From Anastatus disparis (Eukaryota > Arthropoda > Insecta > Hymenoptera > Eupelmidae): a stretch of DNA of 64,000 nt. The notes beneath the pieces are model-generated. The model saw only the letters and a list, made by a program, of their open reading frames with translations. It did not search any database and was not told the origin of the DNA. Position 1 is the first letter of the stretch. Each line of letters opens with the position of its first letter. Below, piece after piece: positions 19,737 through 30,643 of this stretch. The stretch spans positions 1,167,001 through 1,231,000 of the forward strand of contig JAFFSR010000082.1 in NCBI GenBank assembly GCA_017163975.1. Reading direction: 5' to 3'. Position numbers and translations under genes: made by a program.

Positions 19737-20369
19737 CGTCGGAGAGTGAACGACTGTGATCGTCGTGATACCGTAAAGTATACCACGCGAACAATTCAGG
19801 AATTAATTAATTAAAAATAAACGATCATACCTCGCTGGTTGACGGTTGTACATACACTGACCGGCGTCGTTACCATGCTGTCACTCATGCCCACTGACCT
19901 TTGGTTTGTCACTTTCATCCTTCAATACCTGGCTTCCGTTGGCCTCACAGATTTGACTCGTCAGCCCCTGGTGGCCTTTGAACGGTTGTCTGCCTGAGGT
20001 GTTGTATACTGAGGGTGATGTGGGTGGTGGAGCAATGGACGTTTGTCTGGTCGGTTCGGTGATCTTCTTCTTTCTTCTTTTTGTCGGTGTATGTCAACGG
20101 TTAAAATTTTTTTTAGTAGCTTTTTATAATGCGAAAGGGCGGGCGGGCGGGTTATCCGGAATTCAGACCGACGGCGCGAGCCTACGCTTACATTTAAGCT
20201 AAATTTATCCTAATCTAAACTAATCTAACAATATGAGTAATATGTACAACGTGTTGGACAGGATACAGGAAACATAGGAAATTATAAACGGTTTGATAAA
20301 ACTGAAAAGAAATGAAAGGTTATTCTTTTTATTGGTTCTGGTTAAATGAGAAAAACAAAATGTTGTAAA
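19737..20369 (-). other. LTR element interior, no gene seen
   Basis: GC-richer sequence between the polypurine tract and the repeat array. On the minus strand no frame longer than about 60 codons is open, so no gag-like protein is supported. It could be a decayed gag remnant. Confidence 0.5.
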
Positions 20370-21030
20370 GTTTGATGTACGGTTGCCATGTGACTTATGC
20401 ACGAGTAAAAAAGATTATCACGGATTGCTGGTTAAATTTCAAAGTTTATGCGCCATGCAACGTATTGTTACAAAAGGCGAACGAGTTTTTAAAATAAAAA
20501 AAAACGATGTCAATTTGTTTACCGGTTGTCTTTAAGCTCTAGTGTCATGTAGCGTCTCATTACAAATGGCGGGCGATTACATAAATAATAATCAAGTTTT
20601 GTTTTACCGTAAATTCGTATGTTCGGTCGTCATGCAACTTTAGTTGCGAGTTTTTGACGGAGCGGTAATTAAGCTGTGTTAAGAAAGAGCATACGGCGGT
20701 GAGGAGAGAACTTCTTCTGGTTTTTCGAGTATCTGGTTACTCACGGGTTTTTCGGTCGGTTCGGTGCGGATTACAGTCGGCTTCAACTTGGTAAAATACC
20801 TGTTGCGGATAGTGGACTGTATAGGTGCTTAAACGCGGTACGAATATATACCCGTTGCGGTAAGCAAGCGGTAAGAAAAAAGAATTTTTTCTTCGGTCGT
20901 CATGTGACGTTTTGAATTTTTAAATACGGACGGACAGGATAACCGAAAAATTCGGTGGCTGTAAATGATCAACGTGGTTTATGACGTTTGATTCAAAACT
21001 GACAGTCAAAGGAAGACGGTTCCTGTTTAA

Positions 21031-21432
21031 GAGCATGACGAAGCTGTCCGCCTTCTAATAATATTTCCAATCTTAACTTATAAATAAACGATGCGTTTAA
21101 TTGAGTTTTTTTGCTATAAAGAAAAAATTTGTAAGATTAAACTCTAGTGCGGACAACTGAAGAAAACCACCAAAATATTATACATACAAAGTTATAATAA
21201 AAACTTTCAATATATCGTATTTTAAGGTTAGGTTTGTCAAGTTTGATATCTAATTTCCAATCCAAGCTCATAAAAAATAACAAGTCCAAATGATTTCTTA
21301 TTTTAACAAAAATTATTGTACTAATATAACTTTAGTGCGGACAAGTCATTATATTTGTTTAATTTAAGAATTTAAAAAGATATCGATAAAATAAAAAAAG
21401 CAAAACTCGATTGCTGCAGCTCCGACATGCCG
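21031..21432. mobile_element. 402-bp TTAA MITE, copy 1
   Basis: Ends GAGCATGACGAAGCTG and CAGCTCCGACATGCCG (imperfect inverted), flanked by TTAA at 21027-21030 and 21433-21436. The inverse copy at 59990-60391 has exactly the same length. Confidence 0.85.
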
Positions 21433-22020
21433 TTAAACGGTTATGTAACGTATTGTTACAAATGGCGGCAGGCGAATGATCACGGTTTTTGCGGAGTCCA
21501 TATGTAATGGCGGCCAATGACGGTAGAGAAAGGAAAGAAAAAAATAGGAAATTTCGGTCGGTAAAACGGATATCTGTTCAAAAGGCATGTAACTTTTTAT
21601 TACAACTGGCGAGCGAGTTTTTTTCTTCTTAAAAAAAAAACATGTTAATTAACTAAACGGAAGTGTATTTGTTCAGACGCCATGTAATATAACGTTTTGA
21701 GCGGAGAAAAAGAAATTTTCGGCCGGTAAAACGGGTAGAGTTCATATGTTCGAGCGCCATGTAATATTTTTATTACAACTGATGGACGGGCAGGATAAAG
21801 AGAAAAGAAAAAAAAATGTCGGACGGTAAAGTCCCTGTTCCGGGCGACATGTAACTTTATGTTACGAATGTCGAACAAACAGGGTAGAGAGAAAAGGAAA
21901 AAAAAAAAATTTTCGGACGGTAGGGTCCCTGTTCCGGGCGACATGTAATATTTTTATTACGAATGTCGAACGAACAGGGTAGGGAGAAAAGAAAAAAAAA
22001 AAAATTCGGTGATCGGAGGA

Positions 22021-22038
22021 GTCCCTGTTCGGGTGCCA
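22021..22038 (-). other. Primer binding site, tRNA-Lys type
   Basis: TGGCACCCGAACAGGGAC directly follows the 5' LTR on the minus strand. It differs from the standard tRNA-Lys3 complement at one base (A for G at position 5). Confidence 0.9.
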
Positions 22039-23378
22039 TGTAACGTTTTTATTTCCCGCGGGTGGGAAATATTACGTCTTCACCTCCTGTTGCCAGACGC
22101 TTCAGTGAGTCACCAGGGTTCGAGGCAGGAGGTCGGTTAGGACGGACGGTGGAAAGATAAAGGATAGTAAACGGGTTGACACGTTTGTTTATGCTAGGGA
22201 GTACCAGAGCTTTATTGTACTCTAAACTCATATCTTACAACGACGTATAACAATAATAATGAAAAGTAATAAACCAACCTAAATTATATAAATCAAAATA
22301 ACTAACCTAATATATGTACGCGAGATACAAAGAAATAAAGATTGAATTTAATATAAACCACTTGACGGCTTATGCGCCTCTTGTCGGCGACGAAAATAAA
22401 TGAAATCAAAAGTAATAGAAATAAACTTTATCTTTAATAATAAGTCAAATTAGACTGTCGGCGGTTAACGGCCTGGACGATTCTAATAAACAAACAAAGT
22501 TATAATAATTATAATATTAATAGACTATTCTATATAACGGTGAGTGGACTACACCCTTAATGCGGTGACACGGAATATGGCTGAAGGCCTACGATTCTCT
22601 AATGCGCGACAGATGCACATGGGTAGAGTAATCTTAGCTTGCCTTTTTCCGGCGGCGGCAATAGGTGAGAAGCACCCTTAAAGTTAACTTAATATTACGG
22701 TTATAATGGTGGAAAAACACCTTGAAGCCACTATGAACTTAGCTTAGACAAAGTGTCTTATATACAGGTCGGTGCGGCGGCTTGGCGGTATATAACGGTT
22801 CAGTGTAAATCAACCTTAATATCAAATGTTAATTAATAATGAATTAATAAAGTTACTATTTACAAAAACGGCCGGTACGGCAGTTCGGCGGTATAAACTA
22901 ATACAATTTTATGTTACGTTAAACTAATCTATTATATACAGTGCGGTCGGTACGGCGGTACAGCGATACGGCGGTGCAGAAGTGCAATGGCGGTTCTCTC
23001 GGTCGCATTTTATCTAAGCCAGCGAGCGCACTCGGCAAAGATTAATTGCGGCTCGACTTGCTTCCAATGGTTTGATACATTAGAGCGAGCGAGAGAGTGA
23101 CTTTTCTTATAAGGCGTGGGAGCCCCATATAAGAAAGCCAGTACTGTATACTGCTTTCTCTCTCTAGGCCAGCGAGCGCACTCGGCTGAGAGAGAGGGAG
23201 AGCACAGTACCCAATGCCTCGACTCTTCGCTGAGCCTTAGCTCTTACATCTCCTCGAGCTCGCTGTTCCTCTTGCGGAAGCAGCAGAAATTGACGGCACC
23301 TGGCGGTTGAGCCTGTTACTATCGTGCCTCGCGGGAGATTTTAATATCCTGTCTGCACGATTATGAATAATCGTTGCA
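22039..23378 (-). repeat. 5' LTR (1,340 bp)
   Basis: Minus-strand sense TGCAACGATTATTCATAATC...AAAAACGTTACA. It contains the same AATAAA and TATA-like features as the 3' LTR. Confidence 0.9.
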
Positions 23379-24856
23379 ATAGATCTTTGTTAAATACACA
23401 ACAGAAATTAAAGGACAGAATAAAAAAAAAACAATGCGAAAAAAAAAAATTAAGACGAATGGAAAATTCGCAAAGTAAAGCCTCTGAAAAATTGCCATCA
23501 TCATCTACAATAAGAGCAGTTGAAAATTTTACTAAGGAATCGGGCGAACTAATAACGGAAAATGTAAAAAAAAGTCATTAATGGGTGAAATTGTTAATAC
23601 TCAATTGCGGAATATGAAACAAAGCTCACTACATTCGTCGAAACAATCTGTTGCTAAGATGATACGTAATGAAGAGATAATATATCAAAATTTAATGAAA
23701 GAATTTACGGGAATCGTGAGTTACAAAGACATGAAAAAATTTAAAGATAATTCATTTGAAAGAAAAGTGAGTGATAACTTATGTAAAAGGGAAGCGAATC
23801 GTGTTATTGAATTTCTAGAACAAGACGATAATGCGAGAATGTGTCCAGGAAAAAAGATCATAAATCAGGTACTCAAAAACGTATTCTTTCAGCTTCTGTA
23901 AAGGATTTGCATGAAAAATATTAAATGAAATATTCGTCTAAAATTTCTTACACATCTTTTATACGTTTACGGCCTTCGTGGATATCATTCCCAAAACGTT
24001 CAGATCGAGAAATGTGTGCGTGTATTAAACATTCGAATATGCAATTTTTCATTGATGCTTTGCATAAAAAATCATTAATTAATTGTAAAAATATTTATGA
24101 TTAATCTGAATTAACTTTTTATGATATTGAAAATACGAAATGTATGCTAAGAAAATGTGATGAGTGTTTAAATAAACTTAATATAACAATTGAAAGTGGA
24201 ATGGAAAAAGATTCAGTTGAATTTTTTCAATGGGTTAGAATATCAGAAAAATGATTAATTAAAGGTAAAAAAAAAGATTATTAATTTAACACGAAAAGAA
24301 GAGTTTTGTAAACCTATCAAAGAATTAATTTCAGAGTTTACGATTCAACTTGAGCCGTATTTAAAGCATGAATTAAATAATAATCATCAGCAAAGCAAAA
24401 TTATTTCTAAACGAGAATCACTACAAATTAATGAAACTATCTTAAGGATTGACTTTTCGGAAAATTATTTATGTCAATATGGTACAGAAATACAGTCAAT
24501 ACATTTCGGATTTTCAAAAGTACCTTTATCACTACACACAGGAGTTCAATACACAAAAGAAAACCAAAAAGTTGTTGCAAAATCTTTCACTACGGTTTCT
24601 GACTGTGTAGATCACGCGTCTTATGCAATTTGGGTCCATTTGAAACCGATATTATTAAAAATTAACGATAACCCTGAAATTAATACATTACATATAATAT
24701 CTGACGGACCTTCTGCCCAATATAAGAACCGATACACACTATATCTTCTTTCGAAATTGATTTCAAAATTATGTCCTAACATAATACTATGCACTTGGAA
24801 TTTCACCGAGACTGGCCATGGCAAAGGTCCCATGGATGGAGTTGGAGGAACATTAA

Positions 24857-25212
24857 GGTGGATCATCCGCTAGCTATAGTTTGTTGTTCATAAAAATTAA
24901 AAGTTAAAAAAATTCTTCAATATTTTGAAAATAATTAATTTATACCAAGAAAAAAATCCCCGTAAATTTTCAAGTAGCCTTAACGATTAATTTTTTTATA
25001 TGTGCTCACTCAAAGTTTGCGTGTTTTGTATCTTATAGTAGTAAAAAAATTAACTTTGAGTGAGCATAAATAATAAAATCAGTCGTTAAGGCTAGCTGAA
25101 AATTTACGAGGATTTTTTTCTTCGTATAAATTAATTATTTTCAAAATATTGAAGAATTCTTTTAACTTTTAATTTTTATGAACAACAAACTATAGCTAGC
25201 GAATGATCCACC
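24857..25212. mobile_element. 356-bp TTAA foldback MITE in the transposase gene
   Basis: GGTGGATCAT...CTAGCTATAGTTTGTTGTT pairs with AACAACAAACTATAGCTAG...ATGATCCACC; the arms run nearly to the centre. TTAA flanks are at 24853-24856 and 25213-25216. Taking out the element and one TTAA restores the coding sequence GVGGTLKRLADFYV, which proves the target duplication. Confidence 0.9.
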
Positions 25213-25239
25213 TTAAAAAGACTTGCAGATTTTTATGTA

Positions 25240-25389
25240 CACTTGATGGAAACATACTCGCTTGCGTTCTTCTCCTTTGATTTAAAAATTCTGCAATGAA
25301 AATGAAAAAACTAACGTAATTATCTAATAAGGTTACGTGATTTTAAAATCAAAGAAAAAGAACGCAAGCAAATATGTTTCCGTTGAGTG
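25240..25389. mobile_element. 150-bp TA foldback MITE
   Basis: CACTTGATGGAAACATACTC...TGTTTCCGTTGAGTG, with arms pairing through CGCTTGCGTTCTT/AGAACGCAAGC. TA flanks at 25238-25239 and 25390-25391. Excision of the element plus one TA joins DFYV to HHGNDIISC in frame. The end CACTTG-TGGAAA resembles the 30209 and 46923 MITEs. Confidence 0.85.
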
Positions 25390-25790
25390 TACATCACGGC
25401 AATGATATAATTTCTTGTGATAAATTTGTTAATGTTTTTAATAGCAAATGTCGAAACGTACTCCTGATAAAAGTTTCTGAAAAGAAATAAATGAAATGAA
25501 AAAAATTCCTACAAAAAAGTTAAAGCAGTTTCAGATCTGATTGAAGTCCACCAAATAGTTTGGAGAAAAAGCTCTCCTGAAAAGATTTTCACTAAAGCTT
25601 CGAGTTGTTTTTCTTGTGAAGAGGTTTGTGATAAGTTACTTTTGAATAGCAAAAAAGATTATGCGAGAAAAGGAAATCCATTCAAAAGAAAAATAATTCT
25701 AAAAAACAACGGAAATAATTCATTTATAATTAACTCAACTTCCTTCATCTGTACAATTTTTATTAACCCTTATGTTGTATTTTCGTTAAG

Positions 25791-26056
25791 AAATTAATAA
25801 ATATAAATTTATACCAAATAAATGGAATTAGGAATTTTTTTTTTATTTATTTCCGCCATAAAAAATGAAATTCATGCAAAATTTCATTTTCTTAAAATTT
25901 AATAAAACTTCATTCAAATAATTGAAATATAGCTCGCCTATTCTTGTTTTCTTCTTATTTATAACAATAATAAAGTCATTAAATAACATAACGTAGAATT
26001 CAGGACATTTTTTTAAATTCTAAAAAACATGATTTTGACAATTTTTTGAATTTTTC

Positions 26057-26058
<2 letters not shown>
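25791..26058. other. AT-rich gap, nothing recognised
   Basis: No supported feature. Confidence 0.4.

Positions 26059-26127
<69 letters not shown>
26059..26127. repeat. (AT)n microsatellite
   Basis: About 34 AT units, then GCGTGTCCAAAAAGTAACG, which may be the edge of an unidentified element. Confidence 0.95.
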
Positions 26128-26128
<1 letters not shown>

Positions 26129-27186
26129 CGTGTCCAAAAAGTAACGATACACCTAAGAAATTTCCAAAGTTGATAACTTTTTCAATCAGGTGAAGGTCGT
26201 TCTTGGCGTAACTTTTTACGAGGTATCCGATAATGACCTTGGATTTGACCTTAAACCTCATTTTCAAGGTTATTTTGAAGTCAACTTAATTTCTTTAAAT
26301 GGGAACCCCTACTTTTTATAGCGGAATCAAAAAGAGCGAAAAATTTTACGTCTGGATATGTATTACCCGTATAATATATATAGCGCTCATAGATACATAA
26401 ACATAATACAAACATACAGGAAGTATTTAATAATTAACGCATTAGAGTAAAAATCATTAAGTGACCGTTAAAGATGTATCTTCGTATTAGTGATAGCTTT
26501 ATACATACTGAACGCTCAAGTGGTAATCCAATATCCAAACAGCATATACACAACGATTTGAACGCTGATGTGCCGATATGCCTTCTCTCTTTTCTTCTAC
26601 ACTTAGCTTACGTAGTGCGTATTCGCTCGCTATACTCTCTCTCTTTCTCTCTCTTTGATCCAGGCGTGAATATACACTGCTTGGTATAGTATAGTGTTCC
26701 ATCTCTCTCTCATTCTTATAACTTAGTTGTATATGCGCGCACAGATAGGGTCACACGCACACAATACATATTAAAATGTAACGTGACGGCAACTTGGATT
26801 TTTATGCCCAGAAAATTTTCGAGGTGCGCCAAAAGAAGTATTAACTTCAAAATACTTATGACAATTATAAGTTGTATAAACAATATACTTACCTCAGCTT
26901 ATAAATCGTATCTTATAAGTAACTCAACTGTACAACCCTTCCTTCTGAAGAGTACTTGTAAGTTGCTCTTCTAAAGATAAATAAATTTATAATTTCTATG
27001 AGTTAAATAAAAAAGGTTGGAAGTAGTTGAAAAACACTATTAAATTAATTTAAAATATGTATAATCTTTTATTTTCAAATATTAATATTATATTACAATA
27101 TTTATCAAATAAAAAAATAGTGAAAAAATACATTTAAAAAAATTAAGTATCCTAATAAATACATTGAATTACTTTATCACATTTAT
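26128..27186. other. Unidentified sequence with CT-rich tract
   Basis: Mixed-composition DNA including CTCTCTCTCTTTCTCTCTC at about 26635-26655. Short ORFs on both strands overlap each other and have no motif. I see no gene. Confidence 0.3.
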
Positions 27187-27303
27187 GGTATAATACTCAA
27201 ATATTTTCCTATGACAGATTGTAATTGTTCATCGTCAATCATATTATCATCAATTGGAACTGATGAAGTTACTGAAGAACGTTTGTTCCTATTCAATTAA
27301 TCT
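27187..27303 (-). pseudogene. Small coding remnant
   Basis: On the minus strand one frame reads NRNKRSSVTSSVPIDDNMID and continues with EQLQSVIGKYLSIIP before TAA. The codon pattern and acidic/polar mix look protein-like, but the piece is under 40 codons and I do not recognise it. Confidence 0.25.
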
Positions 27304-27514
27304 TTTTTTTCTATCACTTTTTTTTTGTTTTTAATATATATTTGTACTCTTGTTGTTTAAATTTTGATATTGGCTTTATATTCTTTTTAAATAATTCTTA
27401 AATTTTTATTTAAAAAGTGTATAAATGTTTATTGAAATTTTTAATTATGGTAACTCGGTGGTGTAGAAAGTATAGAGATGTTATTGAGAATTCAAAGATT
27501 ATTAAGGATTTTCA

Positions 27515-27655
27515 AGGATGTCCGAGGATGCAAATGAGGTTTGGGAGAGGATGGGAAGAGGATGGGAAGAGGTCGTAGAAGAGGATGAGAAGAGGATGGG
27601 AAGAGGACGCAGAAGAAGATGTAAAAGAGGATACAAGAGGATGTTAAAAGTGGTA
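27515..27655. repeat. Purine minisatellite (GGAAGAGGATG)n
   Basis: Degenerate tandem AGGATGGGAAG/AGAAGAGGATG units, purine only on the plus strand for more than 100 bases. Confidence 0.8.
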
Positions 27656-27675
27656 GCACATTTACTTACTACTTT

Positions 27676-27911
27676 CAACGAAGATAGACGCTTATAGAAG
27701 CGTACTTTAAATGGGCGGACAGGGGCTCAAAATCTAAAGCTTATGTCCTCCAGCCGCGTGGTGGCGCTACTAAAATGCCATGTATTTCTATATCTATATA
27801 TACCGATGTTTTCATATATATAGATGTACACGTAATGTTAAAGTGTCCTCCAAAAGCTGAGCCCCCAAAGTTAATCCAAAAGTACGCTTCTATAAGCATC
27901 TATCTTCGTTG
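27676..27911. mobile_element. 236-bp MITE, CAACGAAGATAG family, copy 1
   Basis: Inverted ends CAACGAAGATAGACGCTTAT...ATAAGCATCTATCTTCGTTG. Flanks CTACTTT and CTACTAT suggest a 7-bp duplication with one change. The interior (CAGCCGCGTGGTGGCGC) is shared with 58037-58270. Confidence 0.85.
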
Positions 27912-27954
27912 CTACTATATAATATAGAGAGATATATATAAACCTGCATGTGTG

Positions 27955-28600
27955 TACGTTAGGTGGCTTGAGGTTGGCTCTATGTTGACTATCGTTGTCT
28001 TTCCCTCCGTCATGCGTCATTTTTGATATTTCCTTCTGTCTCGTGTAATATTTGTTAATAATTTTTAGGTTCTAAGTAACATGGCCAGTTACAAATTTTT
28101 TAGAACGACCCATATACGTAGCAGCATGACTTCGGCAGTCAAGCTTGAGCAAATAGCAAGAGCATTTGGTGGCATATGCAGCGTGCCACCGTGAAGAAGA
28201 AGCTAGAGGAAGATAGAACGTCCATGATCGTTCCTTTCTTCTGTTGGTAGCAACCAACTTGGTTGGGGTCATACCAGCGCCGTGCTGCGTAGCGCGCACT
28301 GAAAAAGAAAAGCCATTTACGTAAAGGGGTATAATTGCGAGTGTGAGTGCGTGGGGCATATTGGTATATGCTTTGTATAAGTGATATTTTTTTTGTTATG
28401 TTTAAAAATCTATATATCTTTGGCGATTTTGCGCGCGTGTGTGTGCTGGGTGACTACGTGCGCGATATTGATATAGTGCATTTTTTTTCTGATTCTGTTC
28501 AAGTTAGACGCCCCTCCAGCTCCCGTTGTATATGTGTAATTACTTTTTATTGTGCGTGTCTCTCTTTTTTTGCGTTGTAAGAATATTTAGAATAGTCAAC
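27955..28600. other. GC-richer stretch, unidentified
   Basis: Balanced-composition DNA with short overlapping ORFs on both strands (for example 28081-28191 plus: MASYKFFRTTHIRSS...). None carries a motif. It may be host exon or promoter DNA or an old element. Confidence 0.3.
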
Positions 28601-28974
28601 GGAGTCGTGTCGATATTACGTAAATGACGCCCTTTTTCAATATCTAGTGAATAGTTATCTATTTGAATAAATAGTGTAATCATATAAGATTTAAACTCTT
28701 TTATTTTTTTTTACCTGACATATATATAGTAAGTTTGGTTATTTATCCCCTCTACTTATACTTATATACATTAGTGCGGCCACCTAATCCCCATGGCCGT
28801 TATTGTTAAAATCATTCGGGCTCAAAAGGCTATGAAAAACTGTGTTATGAAAAACTGTGCTGAAAAATTGCGGTGTCAATGCATGAGACATTATTTTTCG
28901 CGTTCTTTAATGCGTTTCAAAACATGGTCGCCATCTTAACGAAGCACACGTGATATAACGATGCCGCTCACTCG

Positions 28975-30005
28975 GGTCAGTCAACCATGAATCCATTACT
29001 CGAAAGTGCGCCCATTTTCTTGTGGGCATAAGCGTAAACGCCGTTTGAAGTAGCCTACAGTGTTAAGAAAAGTTCGTCTGGGGGTGGCAGCGCAAACCCG
29101 ACGAATGCGTTCCATCATGTCTTCTCTAGATGTGGGCCTCTGCGCATAAACGACATTTTTCAGGTAGCCCCATAAATAAAAATCAGGGGGTGTAAGGTCA
29201 GGTGAGATAGAAGGCCTATTTATTGGGCCACCTCGACTAGTCCATCTTCCAGGGTAACGGGTATTTAAAAATTGCCTAACAATTCTTTCATAATGTGGTG
29301 CCGCACCATCCTGTTGGAACTACATTTTTCGTCTTGTTTCAATATCAACATTTTCAAAAAGTTCTGGCAAGTGATATCTCAATAGTGACAAGTGGCTGTG
29401 TTAATTGACTTTTTCTTCAAAGAAGTAGAGCCTGATTCGGTACCCATTGATGATCCTACACCAGACCATCAAGGTCCAGCGAAGTTGATGATCTACAGCA
29501 CTGAACCAATGTGGATTCTGATCTGCCCAATAATGGCAGTTATGTCGATTTAACGCTCCAGTACTACAAAATTGAGATTCATCCGAGAAAAGCACATAAT
29601 TGAATATAATTGAATCATTCAGGATGATGCCTAATGCCCAACGGCAAAATTCTATTCGCATTTAGAAGTGCACTGATCTTAACTCTTAGACCAGTACTAT
29701 GTGGTAGGCATGATATCTAAGATTATTCAGAATCCTTAATGCTGTTCTTCTCGGTACACCCAATTCTCTTTTAATTTGTCGAGAGATAATGTGAGGGTCA
29801 AGATGAACAGCAGCGAGAACCGAGAGAGGTACTAGATGAGGATCGTTCTCATCGTATTGGCAACGCTGCGTTGCCGATGAAGATGTCCTCAACGAGCTCT
29901 GGCAGCCAGATGTGTTATGGTTCTATGGTTGGGATGTCTTCTATTCGGAAACCGTGCAGCATACAGTCTTGCTACTTGACGTGCGGTAAGTTGTTATGAT
30001 CAATG
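28975..30005 (-). pseudogene. IS630/Tc1-mariner-type transposase pseudogene
   Basis: Read on the minus strand, pieces appear in order: a helix-turn-helix start (LTARQVARLYAARFPNRRHP, near 29990-29930), HLDPHIISRQIKRELGVPRR (29800), FCRWALGIILND and LFSDESQFC (first catalytic Asp, about 29575), TLMVWCRI, QQDGAAPHYE (second Asp, about 29305), SPDLTPPDFYLWGYLKN (third acidic residue, about 29180) and TPRRTFLNTVGYFKRRL near 29050. Spacing and motifs fit the DD(E/D) IS630-Tc1-mariner superfamily, in the insect branch with a DUF4817-like N-terminus. Several frameshifts and stops make it inactive. I could not find its terminal repeats with confidence. Confidence 0.8.
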
Positions 30006-30208
30006 GCGGTAAAAATTACAGGATTATTCTATGAGATTTATACGATATTATTGCAATAATAAAAAAAAGATTGTTTCGTCTTTTATAATTGCGGTAGGTC
30101 CATGTTGAATTTTTGTGTTTTTATGAAGAAATTTTTTCCGTATATTAATATACTTCAAAAATCACTAAATATTAACTTACTGGGCTGTAACAACCGGAAA
30201 TGTATGTA

Positions 30209-30641
30209 TACTTGGCGGAAAGGATATTTTTCCGAATGTTAACCTCAAATAGCAGCATCGCATATTTTACCACAAACATAAGACAATTACAAATTATAGA
30301 ACGAATTTCGCATCATCGTTACTTATTACTTAATGAAATAATTGTAATAAACAAACAATATTACTTTTTTTTTCATGGTCTGAATTATAATTTTATGAAA
30401 TAAAATTTGTATTTCTCGGTTCAGTAATCATACAGGATCTAATATTGTTAATTTAAATTATTTTTGTGATAAAATTTTAGTTGTTATCATTTGAATTCTG
30501 CAGAAATAACCCATACGAAAAAACAAAATAATCATGATGCGAAACTCAATGTATGGTTCAAAGTTTTCTTATGTCTGTGGTAAAATATGCAGAGCTGCCA
30601 TTTGAGGTACATATTCGGAAAAATATCCTTTCCATCAAGTA
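30209..30641. mobile_element. 433-bp TA MITE, CACTTGGCGGAAA family, copy A
   Basis: Left end TACTTGGCGGAAAGGATA, right end TATCCTTTCCATCAAGTA; inverted arms of about 75 bases include TTTTCCGAATGT and GCATATTTTACCACA. TA flanks at 30207-30208 and 30642-30643. The copy at 46923-47353 is 431 bp. Confidence 0.85.
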
Positions 30642-30643
30642 TA

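Larger units (their letters stand above)
20370..22038 (-). repeat. Tandem array of LTR-end/primer-site units
   Basis: On the minus strand each unit has AATAAAAA..TTACA (like the last bases of the LTR), then a primer-site-like TGNCGCCCGGAACAGGGAC, then ACTTTACCG and a T-rich stretch, at about 100-115 base spacing. Clear units lie at 21925-21943, 21831-21849, 21741-21759, 21665-21681 and 21571-21588, and weaker ones near 21485, 20890, 20620, 20540 and 20450. Similarity to the true primer site falls with distance from the LTR. A MITE (21031-21432) interrupts the array. Confidence 0.75.
18386..23378 (-). mobile_element. Non-autonomous LTR retrotransposon, tRNA-Lys primed
   Basis: Two 1,340-bp direct repeats (TG...CA) flank 2,313 bases, with a 4-bp ATAG duplication at 18382-18385 and 23379-23382. 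On the minus strand the 5' LTR is followed at once by TGGCACCCGAACAGGGAC, 17 of 18 bases of the tRNA-Lys3 primer site, and the 3' LTR is preceded by the purine run AAGGGGGGTG. These fix the orientation. I counted about a dozen differences between the LTRs (near 1 percent), so the insertion is young. No gag or pol frame is visible; the interior is a repeat array plus a 402-bp MITE. It must depend on another element for its proteins, like LARD/TRIM elements. It sits inside the transposase pseudogene. Confidence 0.9.
18032..25790 (+). pseudogene. Dead transposase gene split by an LTR element and two MITEs
   Basis: ATG at 18032 opens a Lys/Arg-rich start (MANTKKKKVTREDEEPKKE), with a stop at 18191, then ARMQNLTEDEKKDIRKRWSD. 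The frame runs into the LTR element at 18386 and resumes at 23383 (SLLNTQQKLKDRIKKKQ); removing the element and one ATAG keeps it in frame. Later pieces include RPSWISFPKRSDREMCACIK, FGFSKVPLSLHTGVQY, SDGPSAQYKNRYTLYLLSKL and FTETGHGKGPMDGVGGTL. The last motif is cut by a TTAA MITE at 24857 and continues after 25217 as KRLADFYV, where a second MITE sits, then HHGNDIISCDKFVNVFNSKC. The GHGKG-DGVGG motif belongs to a widespread animal transposase type whose superfamily I cannot assign. Stops and shifts between 23900 and 24450 show it is inactive. Confidence 0.75.

Noticed and set aside
18396..23310. Identical 60- and 64-codon ORFs at 18396/22049 and 19463/23116
   Set aside because: They lie in both LTRs and are duplicated with them; the LTRs contain promoter and poly(A) motifs, not genes.
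18386..23378. Endogenous retrovirus with gag, pol or env
   Set aside because: No frame longer than about 75 codons is open between the LTRs on the sense strand; the interior is repeats plus a MITE.
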